A stretch of DNA of 27,160 nt from a virus. Below the pieces are notes generated by a model that did not search any database, was not told the origin of the DNA, and was given only the letters and a program-made list of their open reading frames with translations. Both the position numbers and the translations under genes were made by a program. How positions within the stretch are numbered: position 1 is the first letter of the stretch; each line of letters opens with the position of its first letter. Shown in pieces: positions 1-6,834 of this stretch. The stretch lies in the IMG/VR virus record IMGVR_UViG_3300027969_000365, positions 1 to 27,160 of that record, one strand, 5' to 3'.

Positions 1-141
1 AAGTTGGTCAGTTGGGTTGCGCGTCCCGCTGGTATGAATGCGGAAGATGGCCTGGAGCAATGGGCCGATCCTGAGCCAGCACCTGTACGCAAAGCCAAGC
101 CAGCGCCTGCGCCCGTAATGGATGATGAAGAGTTTTTCTAA
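1..141 (+). CDS. C-terminal end of a phage protein, possible SSB-type acidic tail (5' partial)
   Basis: Frame 1 is open from the window edge to a TAA at 139-141, leaving the last 46 residues of a gene. The visible part has a Pro/Ala/Lys linker followed by an acidic, aromatic tip ending in MDDEEFF. Single-stranded DNA-binding proteins of bacteria and phages characteristically end in a flexible linker and an acidic tip with a terminal Phe that recruits replication partners. A primase-helicase gene follows directly, which fits a replication module. The folded domain lies outside the window, so SSB is only an inference from the tail and the neighbour. An intrinsic terminator follows 16 bp after the stop. 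Confidence 0.5.
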   Translation, partial: KLVSWVARPAGMNAEDGLEQWADPEPAPVRKAKPAPAPVMDDEEFF

Positions 142-156
142 CCAGTAATCTGGTGG

Positions 157-188
157 GCCGGTGGGTTGATCTCCACCGGCTTTTTTTT
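157..188 (+). terminator. Rho-independent terminator after the first gene
   Basis: A perfect 8-bp GC-rich stem (GCCGGTGG at 157-164, CCACCGGC at 173-180) with an 8-nt loop is followed at once by eight T (181-188). This is a textbook intrinsic terminator. It shows that the primase-helicase gene cannot start at the in-frame ATG at 153, because that ATG lies upstream of the hairpin. Confidence 0.9.
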
Positions 189-212
189 CCTCTAAAAAAT
201 GAGAACGAGACA

Positions 213-2285
213 ATGGACACTGAAACAATAGCCAAAGCTTTGGGCAACGCCAAGCACGTCAATGGTAATTGGCTGGCGAGTTGCCCTGTAGTTGGCCACG
301 GCAGAGGAAACGGGGACAAGAACCCGAGTCTCTCCATCAAGGAAGACAATGGGAAATTATTATTTCATTGCCACGGTGGATGCGACCAGCACTCTGTATT
401 CGACGCGGTCAGGGAACGCAACCTATTGCCAGCACTTCAGCGCCAGGAGTACAGTCTCGCGCTTATCAAAGGTGAATTGATGACTATGCCAACGCTGGAG
501 CAGGAGTGGGAGTACAAGGACGAGCAAGGCGAGACTCTATTCGTAAAGCGCCGGTTCAAGACCAACACCGAAAAGGGCAAGACGTACAGCTTGCATAAGG
601 TGGATGCCGCAGGCAGACGCCAGGGAACAATGACAGGTGCGCGGATAGTGCCTTACCGCTTGCCTGAGTTGCTGAATGCGCGTGAAGCTGGCCGCGCTAT
701 CTACCTGGTGGAAGGTGAGAAGGCAGCGGACGCCCTAGTCAGCATAGGCGCCATTGCCACTACGTCCCATGCTGGTGCAAGCCACTGGCCTGCTGACATT
801 ACGCAATACTTCACCGGCGCGGTGGTAATCGTTGTCCCAGACTGCGACGCACCAGGTTGGAAGTACGCCAAGCGGGTAGTGGAGGCGCTCTTACCTGTAG
901 CCAAGGCAATCCGCGTGCTGGACTTCAACCTACCCGAACTCGGTGACGATGCTTACGAGTGGGTTGCGGATGGCGGGGATCGGGCAAAGCTGGCAGAACT
1001 TGCCAAGGCGCTGCCCGTCATCACTAACTTAGACCAGGTGCTGACACCAGAGTGGATTGTTCCACGGGAAACTACCGAAGTTACTGTAGAACCCGATAAC
1101 TTTGATAGAAATGAGCCGCCCATCCTAGTACCACGGCAATTGCTCAAGATTGAATCCTGGGATGACATTGAGGACGAGCCGGTTGAGTGGCTAATCAAGG
1201 ACTTGCTACCACGGCGCTCTTTAGTGGCACTCTACGGTCCACCTGGCAGTTTCAAGTCATTTGTGGCGCTATCCATTGCGGAGGCAATTGCCACAGGCAA
1301 CCAGTGGATGGGACGCGAAGTAGAAACACCAGGTGCAGTCCTGTACATCTGCGGGGAGGGATTTGGAGGTGTAGGCGCAAGGATCAAGGCGTGCAAGATT
1401 TACAACAAGACGCCAGCGGGAACTGAAATCTACGTCATCAGGGCCGCGCTGAACCTGAGATCGAGCGCGGATGACTTTGATCTGCTGATGGCATCCATAA
1501 AAGACTTGATGGAGAAGACCGGCGTCCAGTTTGAACTGGTGCAGATCGACACGTTAGCCCGAGCATTTGGCGCTGGCAACGAGAACAACTCGGAGGATAT
1601 GGCGGCATTTATCCACAACACCGGCAGGATTCAGCGGATGTTGGGGTGTTCCATGATGGTCGTGCATCATTCAGGAAAAAACATTTTGGCTGGTTTGCGG
1701 GGACACTCAAGCCTGCTGGGAGCCGTGGACACTCAACTCGAACTGGCGAAGATTGACGCAACTCCCAACCTTGCAAGCCAGGTGGCTGGCAGCGGCATCC
1801 TGACAGTGTCAAAGCAAAAGGACGGCGAGACCGGAGTCAAGATAGGCTTTGAGATGGTTAAGGTGGAGATTCAGAGCAGCCAACTAGGCATCAGCGACGC
1901 ACAGATCAGCCTGGCGGTCAGGGCCAGTGACGAGGCGCTGAAGCAGGAAATGCAGCAGCAGGCAGTCGAGCGCCAGGCTAAACCACGCAAGTTGCAGGAG
2001 AACCAGCAGGCTGCGCTGGACTCTATCCACGACGCAATTAAGAAGAATGGGCATATGACAAATGTGGGTGAGGAGCGCCACAAGACGGTCTCAGTGTCCG
2101 AGTGGAAGGAGGCATTCGCCAAGCTGAAGGGTGACAGCAAGTCAATCGACAGCGACTTCTACCGTGGAAAGAAGGCGATGTTTGCCAAGAAGCTGGTCGG
2201 GTATCACGAGACGGATGTAGCGAATTACTGCTGGGTCATCTACCGCGATGGTGACAAAGATGAGCCGTTTGTGGAATCGGATTGA
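213..2285 (+). CDS. Phage primase-helicase (zinc finger, TOPRIM and RecA-type ATPase)
   Basis: A 690-residue replicative protein that would prime and unwind DNA at the phage fork. In order: a CHC2-like zinc ribbon (C24, H29, C53, C57); a TOPRIM core with the catalytic Glu in VEGEKAAD (about 166-173) and the acidic pair in VPDCD (208-212); a linker; then a RecA/AAA_25-type ATPase with Walker A GPPGSFKS (342-349), Walker B ending at D446 (ELVQID) and a VVHHSGK motif (483-489). The C-terminal 130 residues look helical and charged. I chose the ATG at 213 because the in-frame ATG at 153 lies inside the upstream terminator region; the ribosome-binding site at 213 is weak (GAGAACGAGA). Fused primase and helicase domains are usual in podoviruses. 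The role is inferred from motifs. Confidence 0.9.
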   Translation: MDTETIAKALGNAKHVNGNWLASCPVVGHGRGNGDKNPSLSIKEDNGKLLFHCHGGCDQHSVFDAVRERNLLPALQRQEYSLALIKGELMTMPTLEQEWEYKDEQGETLFVKRRFKTNTEKGKTYSLHKVDAAGRRQGTMTGARIVPYRLPELLNAREAGRAIYLVEGEKAADALVSIGAIATTSHAGASHWPADITQYFTGAVVIVVPDCDAPGWKYAKRVVEALLPVAKAIRVLDFNLPELGDDAYEWVADGGDRAKLAELAKALPVITNLDQVLTPEWIVPRETTEVTVEPDNFDRNEPPILVPRQLLKIESWDDIEDEPVEWLIKDLLPRRSLVALYGPPGSFKSFVALSIAEAIATGNQWMGREVETPGAVLYICGEGFGGVGARIKACKIYNKTPAGTEIYVIRAALNLRSSADDFDLLMASIKDLMEKTGVQFELVQIDTLARAFGAGNENNSEDMAAFIHNTGRIQRMLGCSMMVVHHSGKNILAGLRGHSSLLGAVDTQLELAKIDATPNLASQVAGSGILTVSKQKDGETGVKIGFEMVKVEIQSSQLGISDAQISLAVRASDEALKQEMQQQAVERQAKPRKLQENQQAALDSIHDAIKKNGHMTNVGEERHKTVSVSEWKEAFAKLKGDSKSIDSDFYRGKKAMFAKKLVGYHETDVANYCWVIYRDGDKDEPFVESD

Positions 2286-2502
2286 TAGGCAACTTATGAA
2301 GTTGACTATGGAAATATAGGCAGTTGCCTATGTACTTATGTTTGAGAAATATAGGCAACTTAGTGAAATATAGGCAGTTGCCTATGCTGCAAGTTGCACA
2401 GGAATAGGTAAAAACCTAGTCAACTTACAACTTCTTGCTTAATGCAAGAAGTAAGTTAACTAGGTTGACTACCTCGGAAAGTTGGTATGGTGAAGTTGAC
2501 TA
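2285..2502 (+). repeat. Iteron-like block of direct and inverted repeats
   Basis: This non-coding gap is unusually repetitive. The 16-bp palindrome ATAGGCAGTTGCCTAT occurs at 2316-2331 and 2370-2385, each inside an identical 22-bp repeat (2311-2332 and 2365-2386) 54 bp apart. ATAGGCAACTTA occurs at 2285-2296 and 2351-2362. TGAAGTTGACTA occurs at 2297-2308 and 2491-2502. Related GTTGACTA-type words lie at 2461-2471 and, inverted, at 2418-2428. Such clusters are typical of replication origins or multi-site operators. Its place right after the primase-helicase favours an origin or regulatory role, but this is inference. I see no convincing -10/-35 pair. Confidence 0.8.
2413..2466 (+). repeat. 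Long imperfect inverted repeat (hairpin)
   Basis: The arms at 2413-2438 and 2444-2466 are near-complementary around the 5-nt loop TTAAT. The inner stem is CTTCTTGC/GCAAGAAG; the outer stem has one mismatch; the left arm carries a 3-nt bulge. No T-run follows, so it is not a standard terminator. It belongs to the surrounding repeat block and could be a structured origin element, an operator or an mRNA leader structure for the next gene. Confidence 0.7.
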
Positions 2503-2517
2503 GATGAGGAGTTGAGG

Positions 2518-3165
2518 ATGGCATCGAAGAAACTTACGGATAGGGATGAGTTCCCGTCTGACCCGTTCAAGGTGTTTCAGCATTCGCTCATGGTTGAGAT
2601 GGAACTGGCGAAGATGGAGCATGAGAAGGTTTATGGCATTGACCGAGTGATCGATCTGGTGGATGCCGAGTTCCGCAGGAAGTTCAACGCGCAGCGGGAA
2701 CGCATCTGGGAGGCCAGCCAGGCGCGGGACGAGGAACGGTTGGAGAAAGCTATCAGGGGAATGATTGCGGCGTACAAGGCGCTTACCAAATGGGCGACTG
2801 AGGCAGGCATTGAGCAGATGCCTAAAATCGATTGCATGGAACATCGGATGGGTGACGGGAGCCTGATGGTCATCGTCAGGGATAAGCAGATGGCGACCTG
2901 GTATGAGCAATTCCGCAAAGCGCCAGGCGCGAGGTCGATTTGGACACTTGCGGAATTAGAGGTGGTGATGACGGGTCCGACATTGAAACAGGTACGCGAA
3001 ATCAAAGCAGCACTGCCAGGTACGACAATGGTTCCCGTGACGCCGCAAGGTTCCAACGGGTTTGAGGAGATGGAGAACGACATCGACATCAGCAAACCAT
3101 TCAAGGGCGGCAAGTTGTTTGACATAAAGGCAGCAGAAAGGGCAAGAGATGAGCGCAGGACGTGA
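2518..3165 (+). CDS. Conserved-looking phage protein of unknown function
   Basis: A 215-residue soluble, highly charged protein with no signal peptide or membrane segment. The ATG at 2518 has a good Shine-Dalgarno AGGAG (2507-2511) with a 6-nt spacer. A TTG at 2512 is in frame but lies directly against that site and is unlikely to be the start. The first half is helical and rich in Glu, Arg and Lys; the middle has a mixed pattern with an IVRDKQMATWYEQFRKAPG stretch; the C-terminus is charged. I do not recognise the family. It sits between the repeat block and the small terminase gene, so it could belong to either replication or packaging. Confidence 0.75.
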   Translation: MASKKLTDRDEFPSDPFKVFQHSLMVEMELAKMEHEKVYGIDRVIDLVDAEFRRKFNAQRERIWEASQARDEERLEKAIRGMIAAYKALTKWATEAGIEQMPKIDCMEHRMGDGSLMVIVRDKQMATWYEQFRKAPGARSIWTLAELEVVMTGPTLKQVREIKAALPGTTMVPVTPQGSNGFEEMENDIDISKPFKGGKLFDIKAAERARDERRT

Positions 3166-3229
3166 TTTATGGGACGAGGTGGTACGCAGGGTGCTTGCGC
3201 TAACGAAAAACGCTTGGAGGGTCATGTAA
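3149..3229 (+). CDS. Possible 26-residue coupled peptide
   Basis: An ATG at 3149 opens a 26-codon frame that overlaps the end of the preceding gene by 17 bp and stops at 3227-3229, where its TAA shares a base with the small terminase start (TAATG). It contains the strong Shine-Dalgarno GGAGG (3216-3220) of the next gene. Its own upstream sequence (GAAAGGGCAAGAG) is a plausible but modest ribosome-binding site. It may be a real small protein or a leader that couples translation to the terminase gene. The length is too short to judge coding potential. Confidence 0.3.
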   Translation: MSAGRDLWDEVVRRVLALTKNAWRVM

Positions 3230-3675
3230 TGCCTGGGAATCCAAAAGTGAGAGCCGATATTGCGCTGTTGGAGGACATCGACGACGAGTTGATCCTGTCG
3301 ATGTTTGAGGAAGGGCGCAGCAAGGCAGACATATGCCGTGGCCTAGGCGTTGGACGGCGTGCGCTCGATACTTGGATCGAAGATAACGACTATGAGGCTA
3401 AAATAACGCGCGCGCGGGTGGAAGCTGCCTCGCATCTTGCTTGCGAGACACTCACCATTGCGGACGGCATGGACGTTGACAACGGCCAGCGCGACGTGCA
3501 GCGCATTCGGACGCGCCAGTGGCTGGCCGAGCGCTGGGATCGGAAAACGTACGGCACTGAGAAAGCCAGCCAGGTCAACATCAGCATCCAGGGATTACGC
3601 ATGGAGGCGCTGCGCCACGTCGAAGTGGTTGAGCAGTTATCCACAGACCAGATGCCAAAGTTATCCACAGAATGA
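3229..3675 (+). CDS. terS: Terminase small subunit (Sf6-like)
   Basis: A 148-residue DNA-recognition subunit of the packaging motor. The N-terminal part has a helix-turn-helix pattern (about 28-50, including KADICRGLGVGRRALDTWI). This is followed by the characteristic Sf6-type region with repeated Arg, RTRQWLAERWDRKTYG, as in other TerS proteins that form a ring and bind pac DNA. The large terminase gene lies downstream. The start at 3229 is preferred over an in-frame ATG at 3169 because GGAGG at 3216-3220 sits 8 nt upstream. Its last codons encode two LST[DE] tripeptide-like units because two perfect DnaA-box sequences are embedded in the coding end. Confidence 0.85.
   Translation: MPGNPKVRADIALLEDIDDELILSMFEEGRSKADICRGLGVGRRALDTWIEDNDYEAKITRARVEAASHLACETLTIADGMDVDNGQRDVQRIRTRQWLAERWDRKTYGTEKASQVNISIQGLRMEALRHVEVVEQLSTDQMPKLSTE
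3637..3669 (+). promoter_or_regulatory. Two perfect DnaA-box sequences inside the terS end
   Basis: TTATCCACA, the consensus DnaA box of proteobacteria, occurs at 3637-3645 and 3661-3669 in the same orientation, 24 bp start to start. Both are within the coding end of the small terminase gene. Whether host DnaA binds them is not shown by the sequence. A third copy lies at 3856-3864. Confidence 0.6.
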
Positions 3676-4017
3676 GTGTATTTGCTCAAAGATTAAGCAG
3701 AAATAGGCATAACTACCCTGTTTTCATTCACATAATGGACACTGTATCAAATACACATTATGGGATTAGTGCTGACGATCAGCATAATCATCAATGGAAT
3801 CAATGTGTTACGCGCACCATAGCCAAGCGTCAGAGGAGACGTGCATCGTGCTGAGTTATCCACAGGATGCAGCCAATCGCCAGGTGGCCGCGCCCTGGCC
3901 GCTGGCCGCCCGACCCCCCCCCGTCTGGCCGTGGCGGCGGGGCGGTTGTGGCAGCACCTAAACACCTACCGAATGTCCTAATCCGCTGACCCCCTACCCC
4001 CTACCTGACAACGCACT
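3676..4017 (+). other. 342-bp spacer between terminase genes: possible origin or packaging region
   Basis: No convincing gene lies here. The first part (about 3676-3800) is AT-rich, with an inverted repeat CATAATG/CATTATG (3731-3737 and 3756-3762) and a small GCTGA-CGA-TCAGC palindrome. A third DnaA box follows, then a sharply GC-rich stretch (about 3866-3960) with CTGGCCG three times (3895, 3902, 3925), a run of nine C (3914-3922), and a CCGCCC/GGGCGG inverted pair. Just before the next gene is a CCCCCTA-type duplication. An AT-rich segment next to DnaA boxes recalls an origin. Terminase genes often carry the packaging site nearby, so a pac/cos role is equally open. Confidence 0.55.
3856..3864 (+). 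promoter_or_regulatory. Third perfect DnaA-box sequence
   Basis: TTATCCACA in the same orientation as the two copies at the end of terS, in non-coding DNA between the AT-rich and GC-rich parts of the spacer. Three perfect 9-mers within 228 bp is far more than chance would give. Binding by DnaA is inference. Confidence 0.6.
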
Positions 4018-5445
4018 ATGGTTACAAAAAAAAATTTGGAAGTTCCCGATAACCCGTTTATTGAGTTCGCCCTGCTGTATAAAAACAACCCTGTGCTATT
4101 TGTCAGGGAGGTGCTGAACACTGAGCCTGATGATTGGCAAGTGGAGTTTCTGAATCACATTGCAAAGGGAAACCGACGCATTAGCGTACGCTCCGGTCAC
4201 GGCGTGGGCAAGAGTACGGCATCGGCTTGGGCGATGCTGTGGTATCTGTTTCTACGGTTCCCTGTCAAGATTGTGGTTACAGCGCCAACGTCAAGCCAAC
4301 TTTACGACGCCTTGTTCGCGGAACTGAAGCGCTGGGTTAAGCAGTTGCCGCCTATGCTGGAAGATCAGTTGGACGTGAAGCAAGACAGGGTTGAGGTCAA
4401 GGAGGCTCCCAACGAAGCGTTTATCTCGGCCAGGACAAGCCGAGCAGAGCAACCCGAGGCGCTCCAAGGGGTTCACAGTGACAACGTCATGCTGGTGGCA
4501 GATGAGGCGTCAGGCATCCCCGAGGCGGTATTTGAGGCTGCAGCCGGTTCCATGTCGGGTCACAAGGCGGTGACGTTGCTACTCGGTAATCCGGTGCGGT
4601 CAACGGGTTTCTTCTACGACACCCACAACCGGCTCAAGGATGATTGGATCACCATGAAGGTGAGTTGCTCCGACTCTCCCCGCGTCTCAGAGGCGTACCT
4701 AGGGGAAATGGCGGCACGCTACGGCGAGGAGTCAAACGCCTACCGGATTCGCGTATTAGGCGAGTTCCCCAGGTCAGATGACGATACTGTCATCCCAATG
4801 GAGTTGCTAGAGATGGCGCAGCAGCGAGACGTTGAGCCGAGTCAGTCAGCGCCAATGGTCTGGGGTCTGGACGTTGCGCGGTTTGGCTCGGACAGGTCGG
4901 CACTTTGTAAGCGCAAGGGGAACGCGGTGACCGAGCCAATCAAGACCTGGAAGAATCTGGACCTGATGCAACTGACCGGTGCGGTGGTGTCCGAGTACGA
5001 GGCTCTGCCACCAAGCGAGAGGCCAATGGAAATTCTGGTGGATAGCATTGGGTTAGGCGCGGGAGTGGTTGACCGGCTGCGGGAATTAAATTTGCCCTGT
5101 CGCGGCATCAACGTCTCCGAGAGTCCAGCGATGGGCGCGACGTACCGGAATCTGAAGGCTGAGTTGTGGCATAAGGCCAAAGCCTGGTTGGAGGGTCGGG
5201 ACTGCAAGATGCCCAAAGACGAGGCTTTGGTTAGTGAATTGGCAATCGTGCGGTATTCGTTTACCAGTTCGGGCAAGATTCAGATTGAGGGCAAGGACGA
5301 GATCAGGAAGCGTGGGTTCCCGAGTCCAGACAGGGCAGACGCCTTTTGCCTGACATTTGCCAGCGACGCTGTGATCGGTGCATTTGGCGGTGCTAAAGTG
5401 TCGTGGAACAAGCCACTGCGCCGTAACCTTGCGCGAGTAGCATAA
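4018..5445 (+). CDS. terL: Terminase large subunit (ATPase and nuclease)
   Basis: A 475-residue packaging motor that pumps DNA into the prohead and cuts it. The N-terminal ATPase has Walker A SGHGVGKS (59-66), Walker B VMLVADE (157-163, catalytic E163) and the coupling motif LLLGNP (187-192). The C-terminal RNase H-like nuclease shows its acidic residues in GLDVARFG (D285), ILVDSIG (D342) and DRADAF (D438/D441). The length is normal for the family. The ATG at 4018 is the first start after an in-frame stop at 4006-4008 but has no visible Shine-Dalgarno, unusual for this window. It is separated from terS by a long spacer instead of overlapping it. Confidence 0.95.
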   Translation: MVTKKNLEVPDNPFIEFALLYKNNPVLFVREVLNTEPDDWQVEFLNHIAKGNRRISVRSGHGVGKSTASAWAMLWYLFLRFPVKIVVTAPTSSQLYDALFAELKRWVKQLPPMLEDQLDVKQDRVEVKEAPNEAFISARTSRAEQPEALQGVHSDNVMLVADEASGIPEAVFEAAAGSMSGHKAVTLLLGNPVRSTGFFYDTHNRLKDDWITMKVSCSDSPRVSEAYLGEMAARYGEESNAYRIRVLGEFPRSDDDTVIPMELLEMAQQRDVEPSQSAPMVWGLDVARFGSDRSALCKRKGNAVTEPIKTWKNLDLMQLTGAVVSEYEALPPSERPMEILVDSIGLGAGVVDRLRELNLPCRGINVSESPAMGATYRNLKAELWHKAKAWLEGRDCKMPKDEALVSELAIVRYSFTSSGKIQIEGKDEIRKRGFPSPDRADAFCLTFASDAVIGAFGGAKVSWNKPLRRNLARVA

Positions 5446-5472
5446 TTGCGCATCCAACCAAAGGGGTAATCT

Positions 5473-5643
5473 ATGAAGATTGACAAGGCCGCGAAGAAGA
5501 TCGCCAAAGTGATGGGCGAGTATAAGTCTGGGAAATTGCACTCGGGCATGACCAAGCGCGTCGTGAAGAATCCCAAGCAGGCAATTGCGATTGCATTGTC
5601 TGAGGCTGGCAAGTCAAAGCCTATGCCCAAGGGGAAAATGTAA
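5473..5643 (+). CDS. Small basic protein, DUF6496-like
   Basis: A 56-residue Lys-rich protein. The ATG at 5473 follows AAGGGG (5461-5466) at a suitable distance. The core VKNPKQAIAIALSEAGKSK matches my knowledge of the DUF6496 family, small basic proteins common in phages near terminase and portal genes; the function is unknown. The TAA shares a base with the next ATG (TAATG at 5641-5645), implying translational coupling. The high positive charge would suit nucleic-acid or acidic-protein binding, but this is only inference. Confidence 0.8.
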   Translation: MKIDKAAKKIAKVMGEYKSGKLHSGMTKRVVKNPKQAIAIALSEAGKSKPMPKGKM

Positions 5644-6131
5644 TGGCGACACGCGACGTTCCAGCCAAGTACCGGGCGGCGATGAATCAGATGATGACTC
5701 CAGCCAAAGAGGTGGCAAAGTGTCCTGCGCCTACCCAGGACGTGGTGCTGAATCTGAAGAATCGTGCCAAGGCGATCACCACTGCCGCCTATGGCCCCGA
5801 GAATCCGAATCTGCCGAACGAGGCTTTTTGGCGTAACAAGGCCGACACCTGGGACGTGAGCATCGAAGATTCAAAGAAGAGCGTATGCGGTAACTGCGCG
5901 GCGTTTAACGTGCAGGATTCAATCAAGCAGTGCATTGCGAAAGGAATTGGAAATGAAGCAGACCCTTGGGGAACTATACGCCTCGCTGACCTCGGCTATT
6001 GCGAGATTTTTGACTTCAAGTGCGCGGCTAGTAGAACGTGCGATGCTTGGGTTACGGGCGGCCCTAACGATGGCAGCGCAGACGGTGAAGAGTCTATGGA
6101 CACGGAACTAGAGGGCGGTGTTGAAGAGTGA
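5643..6131 (+). CDS. Cysteine-rich phage protein, possible metal binder
   Basis: A 162-residue protein of unknown function. After a polar N-terminus it has seven cysteines: C27, a CxxC pair at C82/C85, C97, C120, C127 and C133, six of them within about 50 residues. That spacing suggests a zinc or iron-sulfur site. The C-terminal 25 residues are strongly acidic and probably disordered. There is no signal peptide or membrane segment. The start overlaps the previous stop (TAATG). It lies between the terminase and portal genes with other small accessory genes. The metal-binding idea comes only from the cysteine pattern. Confidence 0.75.
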   Translation: MATRDVPAKYRAAMNQMMTPAKEVAKCPAPTQDVVLNLKNRAKAITTAAYGPENPNLPNEAFWRNKADTWDVSIEDSKKSVCGNCAAFNVQDSIKQCIAKGIGNEADPWGTIRLADLGYCEIFDFKCAASRTCDAWVTGGPNDGSADGEESMDTELEGGVEE

Positions 6132-6138
6132 AGAAGAA

Positions 6139-6834
6139 ATGATCTCACCGATCTGTATCTCGACAGTGCATGGCAAAGGTTTGCGGGTGATGCTTGCAAG
6201 CATTGCCGAGTATTGTCCAGAAGTGCCTGTCTACTTGCGCGGTCCAGAGTCAGTGATTGGCGGCTTTGAGACTGACCTCAAAATATTTGGTGCAGCGCAC
6301 AATTTTGGCGAAGATTACAACCATGTAATGGACCGTGCCTTTGCTGATGGTTTTGATTCTGTGATCTGCGCCAATGACGATATTGTGCTGACGCCCACCA
6401 GCTACAAGGATTTGCTGGAGGATGTTAGTCAGCTAAAGGCTAAAACTGATGATCCAGTGGGTTGGGTATCGGCGCGGAGCGATGCTGCGCGTCCAGGGCA
6501 GAACATTCGCAGCAACCCGTTTGACGAGAAGCTGCACTATTTTAAGTACCCATTTGAGCAATCCATTATGAAGATGGAGATTGTCAGTCCCATATTTGGG
6601 TGGATTGGACGCGACGCCTGGGACTGTTTCAAGTTTCCACCACTGAACTGGTACTCGGATGATGTCCACTGCAAAGACTTGCGTGCGGCGGGGTTTAATC
6701 ATTATGTGAGTACGTCATATGTGCATCACATTGGCAGTAATACTATTGGATTGAATGGTGAGGCACTGACCAGGGCGGCGATACCGTGGCTACTACAAAA
6801 CAGGCCACACTATGCAGAGGAGTGGTTCAAGTGA
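6139..6834 (+). CDS. Glycosyltransferase-like protein (GT-A type, putative)
   Basis: A 231-residue protein. The N-terminal half has the alternating pattern of a nucleotide-sugar-binding GT-A fold, with a DxD-like acidic motif in CANDDIVLTP (78-86, N79 D80 D81). Further on are an aromatic/acidic segment NWYSDDVHCKDL (170-181) and a His pair (H196-H197) where GT-A enzymes often place an acidic catalytic region and a metal-binding His. The ATG at 6139 is chosen; the frame also reaches a GTG at 6118 inside the preceding gene, without better signals. It overlaps the following methyltransferase by 4 bp (GTGA). The acceptor (phage DNA, virion protein or host surface sugar) cannot be read from the sequence. 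Confidence 0.65.
   Translation: MISPICISTVHGKGLRVMLASIAEYCPEVPVYLRGPESVIGGFETDLKIFGAAHNFGEDYNHVMDRAFADGFDSVICANDDIVLTPTSYKDLLEDVSQLKAKTDDPVGWVSARSDAARPGQNIRSNPFDEKLHYFKYPFEQSIMKMEIVSPIFGWIGRDAWDCFKFPPLNWYSDDVHCKDLRAAGFNHYVSTSYVHHIGSNTIGLNGEALTRAAIPWLLQNRPHYAEEWFK

Noticed and set aside
153-212. A longer start (ATG at 153) for the primase-helicase
   Set aside because: It lies before an intrinsic terminator (157-188), and the added residues do not look like protein sequence of this family.
2302-2331. Possible promoter with TTGACT as a -35 box
   Set aside because: No acceptable -10 hexamer is found at 16-18 bp; the TTGACT words belong to the repeat family of this block.
3672-3854. 60-codon frame after terS with an ATGA overlap
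   Set aside because: It has no Shine-Dalgarno, its sequence (many His/Asn/Arg) does not resemble a folded protein, and it lies across the AT-rich spacer; the overlap could arise by chance.
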